A stretch of DNA of 64,000 nucleotides. Origin: Alphaproteobacteria bacterium (GTDB taxonomy: Bacteria > Pseudomonadota > Alphaproteobacteria > Micavibrionales > Micavibrionaceae). This document shows positions 54,957 through 63,340 of the stretch, in pieces (the first letter of the stretch is position 1; each line of letters begins with the position of its first letter). The notes under the pieces are model-generated. The model did no database searches, had not been told where the DNA came from, and saw nothing but the letters and a program-made list of their open reading frames with translations. Location: the NCBI GenBank assembly GCA_028289285.1, contig JANQRF010000003.1, positions 62,001 to 126,000 of the forward strand, read 5' to 3'. Made by a program: the position numbers and the translations under genes.

Positions 54957-55625
54957 TTAAAAATCGACGTCTTCGTAATGATCAACCGGCATGAAGCCCG
55001 GAATACGGTCTTCCAAAAGCGGCTTGAAGCTGGGGCGGGATTTTACCCGCGCGTACCAGTCATGCGCCGCCTGATGCTCATCCCAGGGCACATCGCCGAT
55101 ATAATCAATGGCTGAGAGATGCGCCGCGGCGGCAATGTCGGCGAGCGAAAATTCCTCGCCTGCCAGCCATTTGCGCTTGTCGGTCAGAAAACCGATATAA
55201 TCCATGTGATAATGAATATTGGCATGGCCTGCACGAATAGACGGTCCGTGCGGCTCGCCCAATTTTAAAAACCGTTTCATGAGCTTTTCACCAAGAAGGT
55301 TATCCGAAACTTCACGGTTAAACTTGACGTCAAACCAGCTGACCAATCGGCGCGTTTCTGCGCGCTGAACCGGGTCTTTGCCGAGCAGATCGACATCCGG
55401 GTAAACCTCTTCAAGATATTCGCAAATCACCTGCGAATTGGCGAGCTTGGTCCCGTCTGGTTCGACCAGAACGGGCACATCGCCCGCAGGGTTCATGGCC
55501 AGGAAGTCTGTGCGGCGCTCCCAGATTTTCTCAATCTGCAGATCGGCTTCCAGCTTTTTTTCACCCAGCACGATTCGCACTTTGCGCGAAAACGGGTGCA
55601 ACCAAAGGTGATAGAGCGTTCTCAT
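54957..55625 (-). CDS. glutathione S-transferase family protein
   Basis: 222 residues from the ATG giving MRTLYHLWLHPFSRKVRIVL. N-terminal thioredoxin-fold domain with VPVLVEPDGTKLANSQVICE (cis-Pro and the Ser that binds the glutathione gamma-glutamyl group) and a helical C-terminal domain. Ser13 of the PFSRK turn is the likely activating residue. Substrate unknown. Confidence 0.9.
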   Translation of the reverse strand: MRTLYHLWLHPFSRKVRIVLGEKKLEADLQIEKIWERRTDFLAMNPAGDVPVLVEPDGTKLANSQVICEYLEEVYPDVDLLGKDPVQRAETRRLVSWFDVKFNREVSDNLLGEKLMKRFLKLGEPHGPSIRAGHANIHYHMDYIGFLTDKRKWLAGEEFSLADIAAAAHLSAIDYIGDVPWDEHQAAHDWYARVKSRPSFKPLLEDRIPGFMPVDHYEDVDF

Positions 55626-55701
55626 GATCAGAGAAGAGTAGCCCAAGATGGACAATTTTCATAGCCCCTAATTGTGGATAAGGTCTGTAGGTAGTTGAAA
55701 T

Positions 55702-56898
55702 TTATGGTTGTCTGGCGATGAGGGAAATCTGAACTGCAACATCCGCACCCACCGTATCCGTATTTTGCCAGTCCCCCTGGCCGATTCCGTAATCCAGGCG
55801 GTTTAAATCTGCTGTGGCGGTGACCTCAGCCGTTTTTCCCTGAATCTCCAGTGTAAAATACAGCCGGACAGGCATGGTGACGCCGCGTAAAGTCAAATCC
55901 CCGATAGCGAGATAATTGGACCCTTCCATCTGTTCAATCACACGGCTTTGAAAAATGGCTTCGGGATAGCTTTCTGCGAAAAACCAGTCTTCAGTTGTGA
56001 TTTGCGAATCCCGGTCCGCATTGCCTGTGACGGCAGAGTTCGTGCGGATACGCACAGTCAGATTGCCTGCACTTAAATCGTCAGGATTAAAAATGATATC
56101 GGCATCATAATCATTAAATATGCCTGTGAAATTCTGGCCATACATGGACGCTTCAAAATTGATCGAGGTATTTTCTTTGTCGACAATCCAGCTATGGGGG
56201 GGCAGGGCATTATCCGTTTCTGTCTGGGTGATTTCAATTTGCGTATCAGTTGTTTGAATTTCTACCTGACTTTTAAAAAGCGGCATAAACGTGAAATAGG
56301 CGACAGTCGCAAAGAACGCACCGAGAATACCGATCAGGCCAAACACGGCGGCCGGATGTTTTGCGAACATCATGCGTGACAGCGTTTCATCTTTATCAAT
56401 GATGTGATGTTTGAATGCGCCTGCTGCGTGCAGGCCGATGACGCCCATCAGACCATAGGCCAAAAGCCAGTGCGTGAATTTGGAGAGTTCAAAAAGCGTT
56501 TCATCTTTCCCGGTCAAAGGCGGCAAAGTCAGACCGAAGAATGTCACCGGAAATTCTCCTGCGGAGGACATGACCCAGCCCGAGAGCGGCATGGCGATCA
56601 TCGCAAAATATAAAAAGAGATGCGCACCTTTGGCGAGAAGTTTTTCCCAGGCCTGATGTGTGGTTAAAGCAGCCGGAGCAGGGGATAAAAATTTCCAGCC
56701 GATCCGCAGCAAAACCAGAAGCAGGATGAGGAGGCCAAAAGATTTATGATTGGCATAGAGCTGCAGCTTTTCCGGGCTGTAGGCCATATCAACCATAATA
56801 AAGCCGACAATACACAGACCCAGAATAATGAAGGCGCCGGCCCAGTGCAAAAGCTTGGCCAGCGCCCCATATTGTGTGTCTGTGTTTTTAAATGACAC
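55702..56898 (-). CDS. cytochrome b561 fused to a YceI domain
   Basis: 398 residues. Residues 1-180 form a four-helix cytochrome b561 with LHWAGAFIILG, a YANHKSFGLLILLL helix, LFLYFAMIAMPLSGWVMSS and GLHAAGAFKHHIIDKDETL; the His residues in these helices are the expected haem b ligands. After a fifth helix (about 188-208) residues 235-398 are a periplasmic YceI lipocalin-like domain (SWIVDKENTSINFEASMYG, GDLTLRGVTMPVRL). Suggests quinone-linked electron transfer at the inner membrane. Encoded next to a stand-alone YceI gene. Confidence 0.93.
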   Translation of the reverse strand: MSFKNTDTQYGALAKLLHWAGAFIILGLCIVGFIMVDMAYSPEKLQLYANHKSFGLLILLLVLLRIGWKFLSPAPAALTTHQAWEKLLAKGAHLFLYFAMIAMPLSGWVMSSAGEFPVTFFGLTLPPLTGKDETLFELSKFTHWLLAYGLMGVIGLHAAGAFKHHIIDKDETLSRMMFAKHPAAVFGLIGILGAFFATVAYFTFMPLFKSQVEIQTTDTQIEITQTETDNALPPHSWIVDKENTSINFEASMYGQNFTGIFNDYDADIIFNPDDLSAGNLTVRIRTNSAVTGNADRDSQITTEDWFFAESYPEAIFQSRVIEQMEGSNYLAIGDLTLRGVTMPVRLYFTLEIQGKTAEVTATADLNRLDYGIGQGDWQNTDTVGADVAVQISLIARQP

Positions 56899-56908
56899 TT
56901 ACTAAAGC

Positions 56909-57502
56909 CTATTCGTTGACGACCTCGCCGCCTTCACGGAAGCCTTCGACTTCAAGGCGGATTTCAATGTCATCACCGATCATCGGCAGACCGTAAGTCA
57001 TGCCGAAATCAGAGCGTTTTACGGTCGTTGTGGCCGAAAGACCGGCGACAAATTTCTGATTAAACGGATGTACGCCTGATTTATTGTGCACGGTTTTAAG
57101 TGTGACGGGTTTCGTCACGCCAAGGATCGTTAAATCACCCATGATGTTGGCCGTATCGTCACCGGTCACTTCAATGCCTGTGCTTTTGAATGTCATTTCC
57201 GGGAACTCATCGACTTTGAAGAAATCATCATTCTTCATATGATCGTTCCATTTCTCGTGATCCATGTCGATGCTGTCGGTTTTGATGGTCACCTCGACTT
57301 TGGATTTTTCAGGCTCGCCGCGGTTAAATTCAAAAAACCCGTCATAGTTGTGGAACTCGCCCTGCGACATGGAAAAGCCCAGATGATCGACAAAGAATAA
57401 AATCTGGGTATGGGCTTTATCGAATGTATAGCGTTCAATCTGTGCGTGGGCAGGCACAGAGATCAGAGCAAAAACTGTAAGCAGAGGGAAAAGAAAGCGC
57501 AT
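56909..57502 (-). CDS. secreted YceI-family protein
   Basis: 197 residues with a signal peptide (1-20, ending PAHAQ). YceI proteins are periplasmic lipocalin-like isoprenoid binders. RYTFDKAHTQILFFVDHLG, GTSMDHEKWNDHMKNDDFF-type spacing and GDLTILGVTKPVTLKTVHN are typical. It precedes the b561-YceI fusion by 10 bases and is very likely co-transcribed with it. Confidence 0.93.
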   Translation of the reverse strand: MRFLFPLLTVFALISVPAHAQIERYTFDKAHTQILFFVDHLGFSMSQGEFHNYDGFFEFNRGEPEKSKVEVTIKTDSIDMDHEKWNDHMKNDDFFKVDEFPEMTFKSTGIEVTGDDTANIMGDLTILGVTKPVTLKTVHNKSGVHPFNQKFVAGLSATTTVKRSDFGMTYGLPMIGDDIEIRLEVEGFREGGEVVNE

Positions 57503-57560
57503 AAAATTCTCCTGATGTTGCGATTATCTATTGATCAACCTAGAGGGCGCATGCCTAAAA

Positions 57561-57767
57561 TCAAGAGAGAAAATAAGCCTCATAGATCCATAAGGCGGCC
57601 CAGGCCCCAAAGCCTGCAAAAATCCAGACAGCCAGCCCATAGGTCCAGCGCAGGGATTTATTCTCTATCAGCTCTGATTTTGACCGGGCACGAAGGAAAA
57701 TGCCGATAATGCTCACCCCAAAGGCAAAACCGAACACAAAACCTATAATGCCGACAAATGCCGTCAT
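57561..57767 (-). CDS. small two-pass membrane protein
   Basis: 68 residues with two hydrophobic segments (about 3-25 and 43-64) and a basic loop between. GAAAGG lies about 8 bases before the ATG, supporting translation. No family recognised. It is divergent from uppP. Confidence 0.6.
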   Translation of the reverse strand: MTAFVGIIGFVFGFAFGVSIIGIFLRARSKSELIENKSLRWTYGLAVWIFAGFGAWAALWIYEAYFLS

Positions 57768-57791
57768 TGCGTGCCTTTCCGTTTCCTGATT

Positions 57792-57807
57792 AACTAAGAG
57801 CTTAGTT
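57792..57807. promoter_or_regulatory. palindrome between the divergent 57767 and uppP genes
   Basis: AACTAAG, spacer AG, CTTAGTT: a perfect 7-base inverted repeat 24 bases before the uppP ATG. A possible operator. Confidence 0.35.
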
Positions 57808-57830
57808 TAACGCTGTGAAACCGTCTGTCC

Positions 57831-58643
57831 ATGCCTCTTTTTTCGCTCATTATACTCGCGCTGGTCCAGGGTATTACTGAATTTTTACCTATCAGTTCCA
57901 GCGGGCATTTGGTGCTGACTCATCATCTTTTAAGTGGGGAGAGCGTTGATCTGTGCTGGACTCAAAACCGCACGCTGGATGTCGCTGTGCATGTTGGAAC
58001 GTTACTTTCGGTTCTGGTCTATTATCGTAAAGATGTGGCTGAGATGGTCTGCGGGTTTTTGCAAAAAGGCTCGGCTGGTCAAAAGCTTTTTGCACATATT
58101 ATTCTGGCTTCCGTGCCTGCCGTGATTGCAGGGTTTTTGCTGCATAAAGCGCAGCCTTCTTTTGTGTGTCTTCTGACAGTTATGGCCTGGATGACTCTGA
58201 TCTTCGGGATTGTTTTGTGGGTGGCGGATAAATATTTTACAGGCACAAAAACACTGAAAGATATGACGGCCAAACATGCAAGCCTGATCGGGTTTGCGCA
58301 AATATTGGCGCTGGTGCCGGGCACATCGCGCTCTGGTATTACCATGACTACCGCTTTGTTTCTTGGCTATAGCCGGATGGAAGCTGCGCATTTTTCATTG
58401 TTGTTGGCGATTATTGCGATTGCAGGCGCAGGGACGCTGTCCGGGATTGATCTGGCGCAAAGCGGGAATTTACAACTTGGTGCGGATGCGTTTATGGCTG
58501 CGGGCCTTGCTTTTGTCTCCGGCTGGGCGGCGATCGCATTGATGATGAAATGGCTCGAAAAACGGTCTTTCGCACCGTTTGCACTTTATCGGATTATTCT
58601 TGGAATTGTTTTGCTCGGCCTGATTTATACAGGCGCATTTTAA
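57831..58643 (+). CDS. uppP: undecaprenyl-diphosphatase
   Basis: Recycles undecaprenyl pyrophosphate for peptidoglycan and LPS synthesis; overproduction gives bacitracin resistance. 270 residues, about eight membrane segments. LALVQGITEFLPISSSGHLV carries the catalytic Glu/Ser region and LVPGTSRSGITMTTALFLG the second active-site motif. Confidence 0.96.
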   Translation: MPLFSLIILALVQGITEFLPISSSGHLVLTHHLLSGESVDLCWTQNRTLDVAVHVGTLLSVLVYYRKDVAEMVCGFLQKGSAGQKLFAHIILASVPAVIAGFLLHKAQPSFVCLLTVMAWMTLIFGIVLWVADKYFTGTKTLKDMTAKHASLIGFAQILALVPGTSRSGITMTTALFLGYSRMEAAHFSLLLAIIAIAGAGTLSGIDLAQSGNLQLGADAFMAAGLAFVSGWAAIALMMKWLEKRSFAPFALYRIILGIVLLGLIYTGAF

Positions 58644-58646
58644 GGC

Positions 58647-58829
58647 TTACTGATTTTCTTCAATCACACCGTTTGGATCCTGCTCTACAAGATCGGCGAC
58701 CTGATCGAACACAGAAGCATTTTCATCCATTTGTTCTTTGAGCGGCGGGTTTTGCTCAGAGATGGTTCTGAAAAACGTGGCGGCATCGCGAAGAAGTTTT
58801 GCGGCAAGCTGGGCGTGTGAAGGCATCAA
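58647..58829 (-). CDS. small conserved-type hypothetical protein
   Basis: 60 residues, helical and acidic: MMPSHAQLAAKLLRDAATFF, then QVADLVEQDPNGVIEENQ. The author recalls similar short proteins in alphaproteobacterial genomes, without a function. It is convergent with uppP (3 bases) and follows pheA on the same strand by 69 bases. Confidence 0.65.
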   Translation of the reverse strand: MMPSHAQLAAKLLRDAATFFRTISEQNPPLKEQMDENASVFDQVADLVEQDPNGVIEENQ

Positions 58830-58898
58830 TATTGTCCAATCTTTAAAGTTAACTTAAGAGCGACCCTATCATAGCTTTTTGGCGATGCCAAATTAACT

Positions 58899-59732
58899 CT
58901 AGCTGCGAAAAGGATGCGCTTTATAGGTGCCCATAATGGTGACATCACCTGCAAAAAAGCCAAGCTCTTCCATGGCAAGCTGGAGCGGGCGCTGTTCCGG
59001 ATGGCCCACGACGTCGGCGTAAAATTGCGCGGCCTGGAACTTCTCATCGACATAGGATTCCAGCTTGACCATATTCACGCCGTTGGTTGCAAATCCGCCA
59101 AGCGCCTTATAGAGCGAGGCCGGGATATTGCGCACGGAAAAGAAAAAGCTTGTCATATATAAAGTGCCTTCTTCATAGGCAGGGACATCAGCTTCGCGCG
59201 CCAGGATCAAAAAGCGGGTCGTGTTGTGATCGGCGTCCTGCACATCATCACGCAGGATGTCGAGGCCGTAAATGTCAGCCGCCAGGGCCGAGGCAATCGC
59301 AGCATGGGTGGGGTCGCCTTTTGTCGCAACATCCTGCGCGGCGCCTGCCGTATCGGCATGAACATGGGATTTCAGCCCGAGCTCATTGATGACCTTGCGG
59401 CATTGGGGCAGGGCGTGGATATGGCTGTGGACGTGCTTCAGAGCCTCTATCTTCGCGCCTTTCGGGGCCATCAGCGCGTGCTGGATCGGCTGAAAATGCT
59501 CGCCGATAATCGAGACGCCGCTATGAGGCAAAAGCCGGTGCACATCAGCCACGCGGCCCGCAAGCGTATTATCAATCGGGATCATGGCCAGATCGGCCTT
59601 ACCGTCGATCAGCGCCGCAAACGCATCATCAAACGTCTCACAAGGAAGCGTTTCCCAGTCCGGATAAACGGCGCGGCAGGCCATATCCGAGTATGCGCCT
59701 GCAAAGCCCTGAAATGCGATTGTTTTGCTCAT
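58899..59732 (-). CDS. pheA: prephenate dehydratase
   Basis: Converts prephenate to phenylpyruvate for phenylalanine synthesis. 277 residues: dehydratase domain (1-180; AFQGFAGAYSDMACRAVYPD, LAMIPIDNTLAGRVADVH, and NTTRFLILAR with the catalytic Thr) and a C-terminal ACT domain (NIPASLYKALGGFATNGVNM, then LESYVDEKF) for phenylalanine feedback. No chorismate mutase domain is attached. Divergent from the cytochrome c gene. Confidence 0.95.
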   Translation of the reverse strand: MSKTIAFQGFAGAYSDMACRAVYPDWETLPCETFDDAFAALIDGKADLAMIPIDNTLAGRVADVHRLLPHSGVSIIGEHFQPIQHALMAPKGAKIEALKHVHSHIHALPQCRKVINELGLKSHVHADTAGAAQDVATKGDPTHAAIASALAADIYGLDILRDDVQDADHNTTRFLILAREADVPAYEEGTLYMTSFFFSVRNIPASLYKALGGFATNGVNMVKLESYVDEKFQAAQFYADVVGHPEQRPLQLAMEELGFFAGDVTIMGTYKAHPFRS

Positions 59733-59913
59733 GGTATTTGACCTTTATCATTTTTATAGCCTGCCTGCCTGCGATAATAAATATCTGTGCATGGGGGGCG
59801 CCTTTGCCCCTCGACAAGCCTTGGATGATCTTGATATAGTCTAAAAACGTAAAGAATGACAAGTCACCTCAATCAACAGCTTCCACAAGCTTCCACGAAA
59901 ATAGGGTCAACAT

Positions 59914-60546
59914 ATGGGCGGAATGGAATTTAACAAGATTTTTGCAGCGCTGCTTGTGGCCGGAATCGTGGCGTCCCTGTCCGGGTTTATTTCCAAAAAA
60001 CTGGTCCATCCTGAAGAGCTGGAAGAAAATGCCTTTCATGTGGAAGTGGCAGAAGGCGGCGCGGCGGGCGCGGCTCCTAAAATCCAGCTGCCTGAGCCTG
60101 TATTGCATCTTGTGGCTGCCGCAGATATCGCCCGCGGGGAAAAGCTCGCCAAGGCCTGCGCGGCCTGTCACAGCTTTGAAAAAGGCGGTCCGAACGGGGT
60201 TGGCCCGTATCTTTGGAATACGGTGAATAAACCAAAACATCATGCCAGCGGGTTTAGCTATTCCGGCGCGCTGACCGCTAATGGCGTAGCGAACTGGACC
60301 TATCAATCACTGAACTATTTCCTGTGGAAGCCCAAGAAATATGCGCCGGGCACAAAAATGAACTATCTGGGCATTAAAAAGCCTGAAGACCGCGCGGCGA
60401 TGATTGCCTGGCTGCGTACGCTGGCCGATAGTCCTGCGCCTCTGCCAAGCGCAGCTGAAATCGCAACTGAAAAAGCCGAATTTGCCCCTGAGCCGGAAGA
60501 AACAGCAGAAACAGCTGCAGCCGAAGAGCCTGCAGCAGGGGAATAG
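59914..60546 (+). CDS. membrane-anchored class I cytochrome c
   Basis: 210 residues. An uncleaved N-terminal helix (about 6-26) anchors the protein; the haem c site is CAACH (residues about 81-85) and the Met ligand is in GTKMNYLGIKKPEDR. This matches the CycM/cytochrome c552 family that carries electrons to terminal oxidases in alphaproteobacteria. The last ~40 residues are an Ala/Glu/Pro-rich tail. Neighbour of pheA as in many relatives. Confidence 0.92.
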   Translation: MGGMEFNKIFAALLVAGIVASLSGFISKKLVHPEELEENAFHVEVAEGGAAGAAPKIQLPEPVLHLVAAADIARGEKLAKACAACHSFEKGGPNGVGPYLWNTVNKPKHHASGFSYSGALTANGVANWTYQSLNYFLWKPKKYAPGTKMNYLGIKKPEDRAAMIAWLRTLADSPAPLPSAAEIATEKAEFAPEPEETAETAAAEEPAAGE

Positions 60547-60552
60547 ATCAAG

Positions 60553-61089
60553 TTAGGCTGGTTGCCTTGTTTGTTTATTTCCGATGGATGAATGGACTGC
60601 CAGTTCTTTTTCAAGAGCGTTAAAAAACTCTACAACATCCTTGTGAATTGTATCGAGGGCTTCTCTTAATTCCGGAATCTTGATGTCGCTTTTTTGTTCG
60701 TCTGTTAGGTCAAAAGATTCAATCATTTGATCAAATTCTGTTAGAGCATCTACAAAGCCTGTAATGACTTGATCTTGATAGCCGATATGTTGTGCCATCG
60801 TTCTTTTCCAGGTCGTACAGTAAAGAGAAAAAGTCTCAATCACAGTTTCAACATGGCCGGTTGTTTTTAAAACAGCAGCGCGGATATTTAGAGAGTCTTC
60901 CGGACATCCTTGCTCCGGCAATGCAACTGTATAAGGTGTATTCGGCCTGCGGTCTGTTATGACAGGTATCCCGTATTGAGCCGTATTTTGTAAGATCCGT
61001 TCAGTAAGCTGCGCATAGTTATTGGCCTGAATTTCATTTTGTCTCAGTAACGCTTGTAAAGCTAAACTGTTTGCAACCATGGTCGCCAT
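60553..61089 (-). CDS. hypothetical orphan protein
   Basis: 178 residues from the ATG at 61089, with GGAGAG 8 bases upstream; an upstream extension exists but is not favoured. Two helical parts: residues 1-45 (MATMVANSLALQALLRQNEI) and 100-170, with a middle segment containing two cysteines (PEQGCPEDSLNIRAAVL). No signal peptide or domain recognised. AT-rich relative to chrR and cytochrome c, and behind a promoter of the TTGACATAATAAT type. Function unknown. Confidence 0.72.
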   Translation of the reverse strand: MATMVANSLALQALLRQNEIQANNYAQLTERILQNTAQYGIPVITDRRPNTPYTVALPEQGCPEDSLNIRAAVLKTTGHVETVIETFSLYCTTWKRTMAQHIGYQDQVITGFVDALTEFDQMIESFDLTDEQKSDIKIPELREALDTIHKDVVEFFNALEKELAVHSSIGNKQTRQPA

Positions 61090-61111
61090 GTCTTCTCTCC
61101 GAAAAAGAAGA

Positions 61112-61140
61112 CATATAGCCAATATTCATTATTATGTCAA
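61112..61140 (-). promoter_or_regulatory. sigma-70 promoter of the 61089 orphan gene
   Basis: Minus strand: TTGACA (61135-61140) and TATATG (61112-61117), 17 bases apart. The -35 context TTGACATAATAAT is the same as at 9705 and close to that at 22770. Confidence 0.7.
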
Positions 61141-61159
61141 TAATAATGATGTGGTTTTT

Positions 61160-61840
61160 TTACTTTAGAAACGGATTAAAGAGACGCTTCCAGCCTGTGA
61201 GCTTGATCGGGGCTGTGGTGACGACCAGGCAAATGCAGCCTGTGCGCTCATCCGCGATTGGCTGATGGGTATAGTCCTCATCAACGATGATTAAATCGCC
61301 GCGGCTATAGGTGCCGCTTTCATCGTGAAAGGCGCCATCGAGCATCAAAGTCATTTCAACACCGCGGTGAGAATGTTCAGGGGTTTTCACACCCGGATCA
61401 ACTTTCAACAACCTGGCTTTTGATTTGAGGCAAGATGTTTCAATATTCTGAATGGCCATGCCCGGATAGATGTTCTGCCAGCTTGGCTGGTCGAGATAGT
61501 CTTTCAAACAGCTTGGCAAAGACACACCTTCAAAGTGACAAGGCTGTGCGGATGTTTGTTCATCTTTAGTCTCTGCACGTTTTTGATCCAGCTGTGCCAT
61601 GACACAATCCAGAGCATCTTTTTTCATGGAGATAGGCTCGCAATGGGCACTTAACATCGCCCCGCCCAAACACTCATATTTTTTGAGCATCCGGCGCGCA
61701 TAAGGAGACAAGGAGGCATGCGCACCCATGACCAGGGACTGGGCTTCATCAAGAACCCCGGCGGCATATTCCATCAACATTGTTTCGTATTGCGTTTGCA
61801 TTTTATCCTTCATCTCATGTTGCGTTAAATCGGTACTCAT
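61160..61840 (-). CDS. ChrR-family cupin anti-sigma factor lacking most zinc ligands
   Basis: 226 residues. In ChrR the N-terminal zinc domain holds the ECF sigma factor and the C-terminal cupin senses singlet oxygen or oxidants. Here the C-terminal cupin is intact: TPEHSHRGVEMTL (His156, His158, Glu162) and His192 match the HxH...E...H set. The N-terminal fold is recognisable (LMEYAAGVLDEAQSLVMGAH), but after His41 the family's HxxxCxxC reads HASLSPYA, so both cysteines are replaced, and the more N-terminal His is not in place. The gene lies 7 bases after its sigma partner. Confidence 0.88.
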   Translation of the reverse strand: MSTDLTQHEMKDKMQTQYETMLMEYAAGVLDEAQSLVMGAHASLSPYARRMLKKYECLGGAMLSAHCEPISMKKDALDCVMAQLDQKRAETKDEQTSAQPCHFEGVSLPSCLKDYLDQPSWQNIYPGMAIQNIETSCLKSKARLLKVDPGVKTPEHSHRGVEMTLMLDGAFHDESGTYSRGDLIIVDEDYTHQPIADERTGCICLVVTTAPIKLTGWKRLFNPFLK

Positions 61841-61847
61841 TGTCGGT

Positions 61848-62495
61848 TCACTTTCCTAGGGCTTTCACTGCATTCTGACCGCGCAGCCGTTCGAGCGCGA
61901 GGCGGATCCGCGATTTTACCGTGCCAAGCGGGATTTTTGTTTCCGCTGCAATATCGCTATGGGTTTTATCTTCAAAAAAAGATTTGTAGAGGAGCTCGGC
62001 CTGCTCTTTTGGTAAGGTCTCAAGAGCTGTTTCCAAAATACCGGCTTCCTGCTCCGTGCCGATGCGTTCATCCGCATGAGGCATATCATCGGCGACAAGG
62101 GCCGGATCTTCAGGTTCGTAATCAGGTCTTTTCATGCGGCGCAGCGCATCAATTCTTTTATTTCTGGCAATGGTGAAAATCCATGTGCTGGCAGCGGCTT
62201 TATCGGGATTATATTTATCTGCTTTATCCCAGACAGCCAGCATGGTTTCCTGGGCCAGCTCATCGGCCTGATCCTGGCTGGCGCCACCTTTCATCAAATA
62301 GGATTTAATCCGCGGGGCAAAATGGGTGAAAAGCCGGGCGAAGGCATCCTTGTCCTGCTCTTTGGCCACATAGCCGAGCAGCGCTTCATGCGTTATTTCC
62401 GCACTTGCCTGAGATATGGACGGTTCCATCATCTCATTAACACGAAAGCGCAGCGGATTTACAAGCATATTTTCATACAAAAACTGTTGTTTCAT
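61848..62495 (-). CDS. rpoE: ECF sigma factor (RpoE/ECF11-type, ChrR partner)
   Basis: 215 residues. Region 2 (FTHFAPRIKSYLMKGGASQD then AWDKADKYNPDKAAASTWIF-type stretch) and region 4 (LPKEQAELLYKSFFEDKTHS, IPLGTVKSRIRLALERLR) are standard. It directs oxidative or singlet-oxygen responses in related bacteria and is bound by the ChrR protein encoded next. An in-frame ATG 27 bases in is an alternative start. A TGATCC/CGTA promoter just upstream suggests autoregulation. Confidence 0.93.
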   Translation of the reverse strand: MKQQFLYENMLVNPLRFRVNEMMEPSISQASAEITHEALLGYVAKEQDKDAFARLFTHFAPRIKSYLMKGGASQDQADELAQETMLAVWDKADKYNPDKAAASTWIFTIARNKRIDALRRMKRPDYEPEDPALVADDMPHADERIGTEQEAGILETALETLPKEQAELLYKSFFEDKTHSDIAAETKIPLGTVKSRIRLALERLRGQNAVKALGK

Positions 62496-62530
62496 AAGGC
62501 TTTGACCTTATTTTTGTCATTTTATCTGTT

Positions 62531-62556
62531 TACGAAACCGTATTGAGTTCGGATCA
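62531..62556 (-). promoter_or_regulatory. predicted ECF (RpoE-type) autoregulatory promoter
   Basis: Minus strand TGATCC (62551-62556), 16-base spacer, CGTA (62531-62534), about 36 bases before the sigma gene's ATG. This is close to the TGATC-N16-CGTA type used by ECF11 sigma factors. Confidence 0.6.
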
Positions 62557-62677
62557 CCCAAAAAGCCTGCCTTTGGATTTTTTAGGAAAAAGGCGCCTTA
62601 GGCCCTTGTGCTTTGCGCAAAAGGGCTTAAATTTGGGGATTATTTGTTAAAAATAAACGGCTAAGAGGACCTTATAG

Positions 62678-63199
62678 ATGACGTTTCAAATTACTGCCTT
62701 TAAGCATTTTGCGCTTGGCATTCTTATTCTGGTTGTAGGTGCAGGCGCTGCGCAGGCCTCTGAGCCAAAGCTTTTGAGCACGCATGATGCGTGGTCGGCT
62801 TATACGTTTAAGGAAAACGGGAATACGGTCTGTTATATGGCCGCTACGCCCATTAAAGAAGAAGGCAATTATACGCGCCGGGGCAAGATTTATGCGTTGA
62901 TCACGCACCGTCCGGCGGAAGGGTCTAAAAACGTTTTTAGTTACATTACAGGCTATCCGTATAAAGACGGCAGCGAAGCTACTTTGGATATTAGCGGGAC
63001 GAAATTTAAATTATTCACACAGGATGAATCAGCCTGGGCACCCGATGCGGACATGGATAACCGGATTGCAAATGCGGTTCGTAAAGGGTCCAGAATGGTT
63101 GTGAAAGGCACATCGCGCCGCGGCACGCTCACCACGGACACATTCAGCTTAAAAGGCTCTAGCGCGGCGCATGAGGCTATCACTAAGGCGTGTAATTAA
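62678..63199 (+). CDS. invasion-associated locus B (IalB) family protein
   Basis: 173 residues with a signal peptide (about 1-27, ending GAAQA). IalB proteins are small periplasmic or secreted beta-rich proteins widespread in alphaproteobacteria. HDAWSAYTFKENGNTVCYMA and GSRMVVKGTSRRGTLTTDTF, with a C-terminal ITKACN, are the family pattern; the two cysteines probably form a disulfide. Head-to-head with the sigma gene, so it could be a target of it. Confidence 0.85.
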   Translation: MTFQITAFKHFALGILILVVGAGAAQASEPKLLSTHDAWSAYTFKENGNTVCYMAATPIKEEGNYTRRGKIYALITHRPAEGSKNVFSYITGYPYKDGSEATLDISGTKFKLFTQDESAWAPDADMDNRIANAVRKGSRMVVKGTSRRGTLTTDTFSLKGSSAAHEAITKACN

Positions 63200-63205
63200 G
63201 GGATT

Positions 63206-63235
63206 AACGCGCTCAAAAGCGTTTTATGTATTTTT
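63206..63235 (+). terminator. weak terminator after ialB
   Basis: AACGC (63206-63210) and GCGTT (63219-63223) form a short stem followed by TTATGTATTTTT. Confidence 0.4.
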
Positions 63236-63340
63236 ATTGCGGTAATGGGAAAGGGAGTATGATAAGATAACAGCACGCGTTCGGTTTCTTACGATCGTAT
63301 GTCTTGCTCTTACAAATCTTGTCATTTACGCATATTTGGT

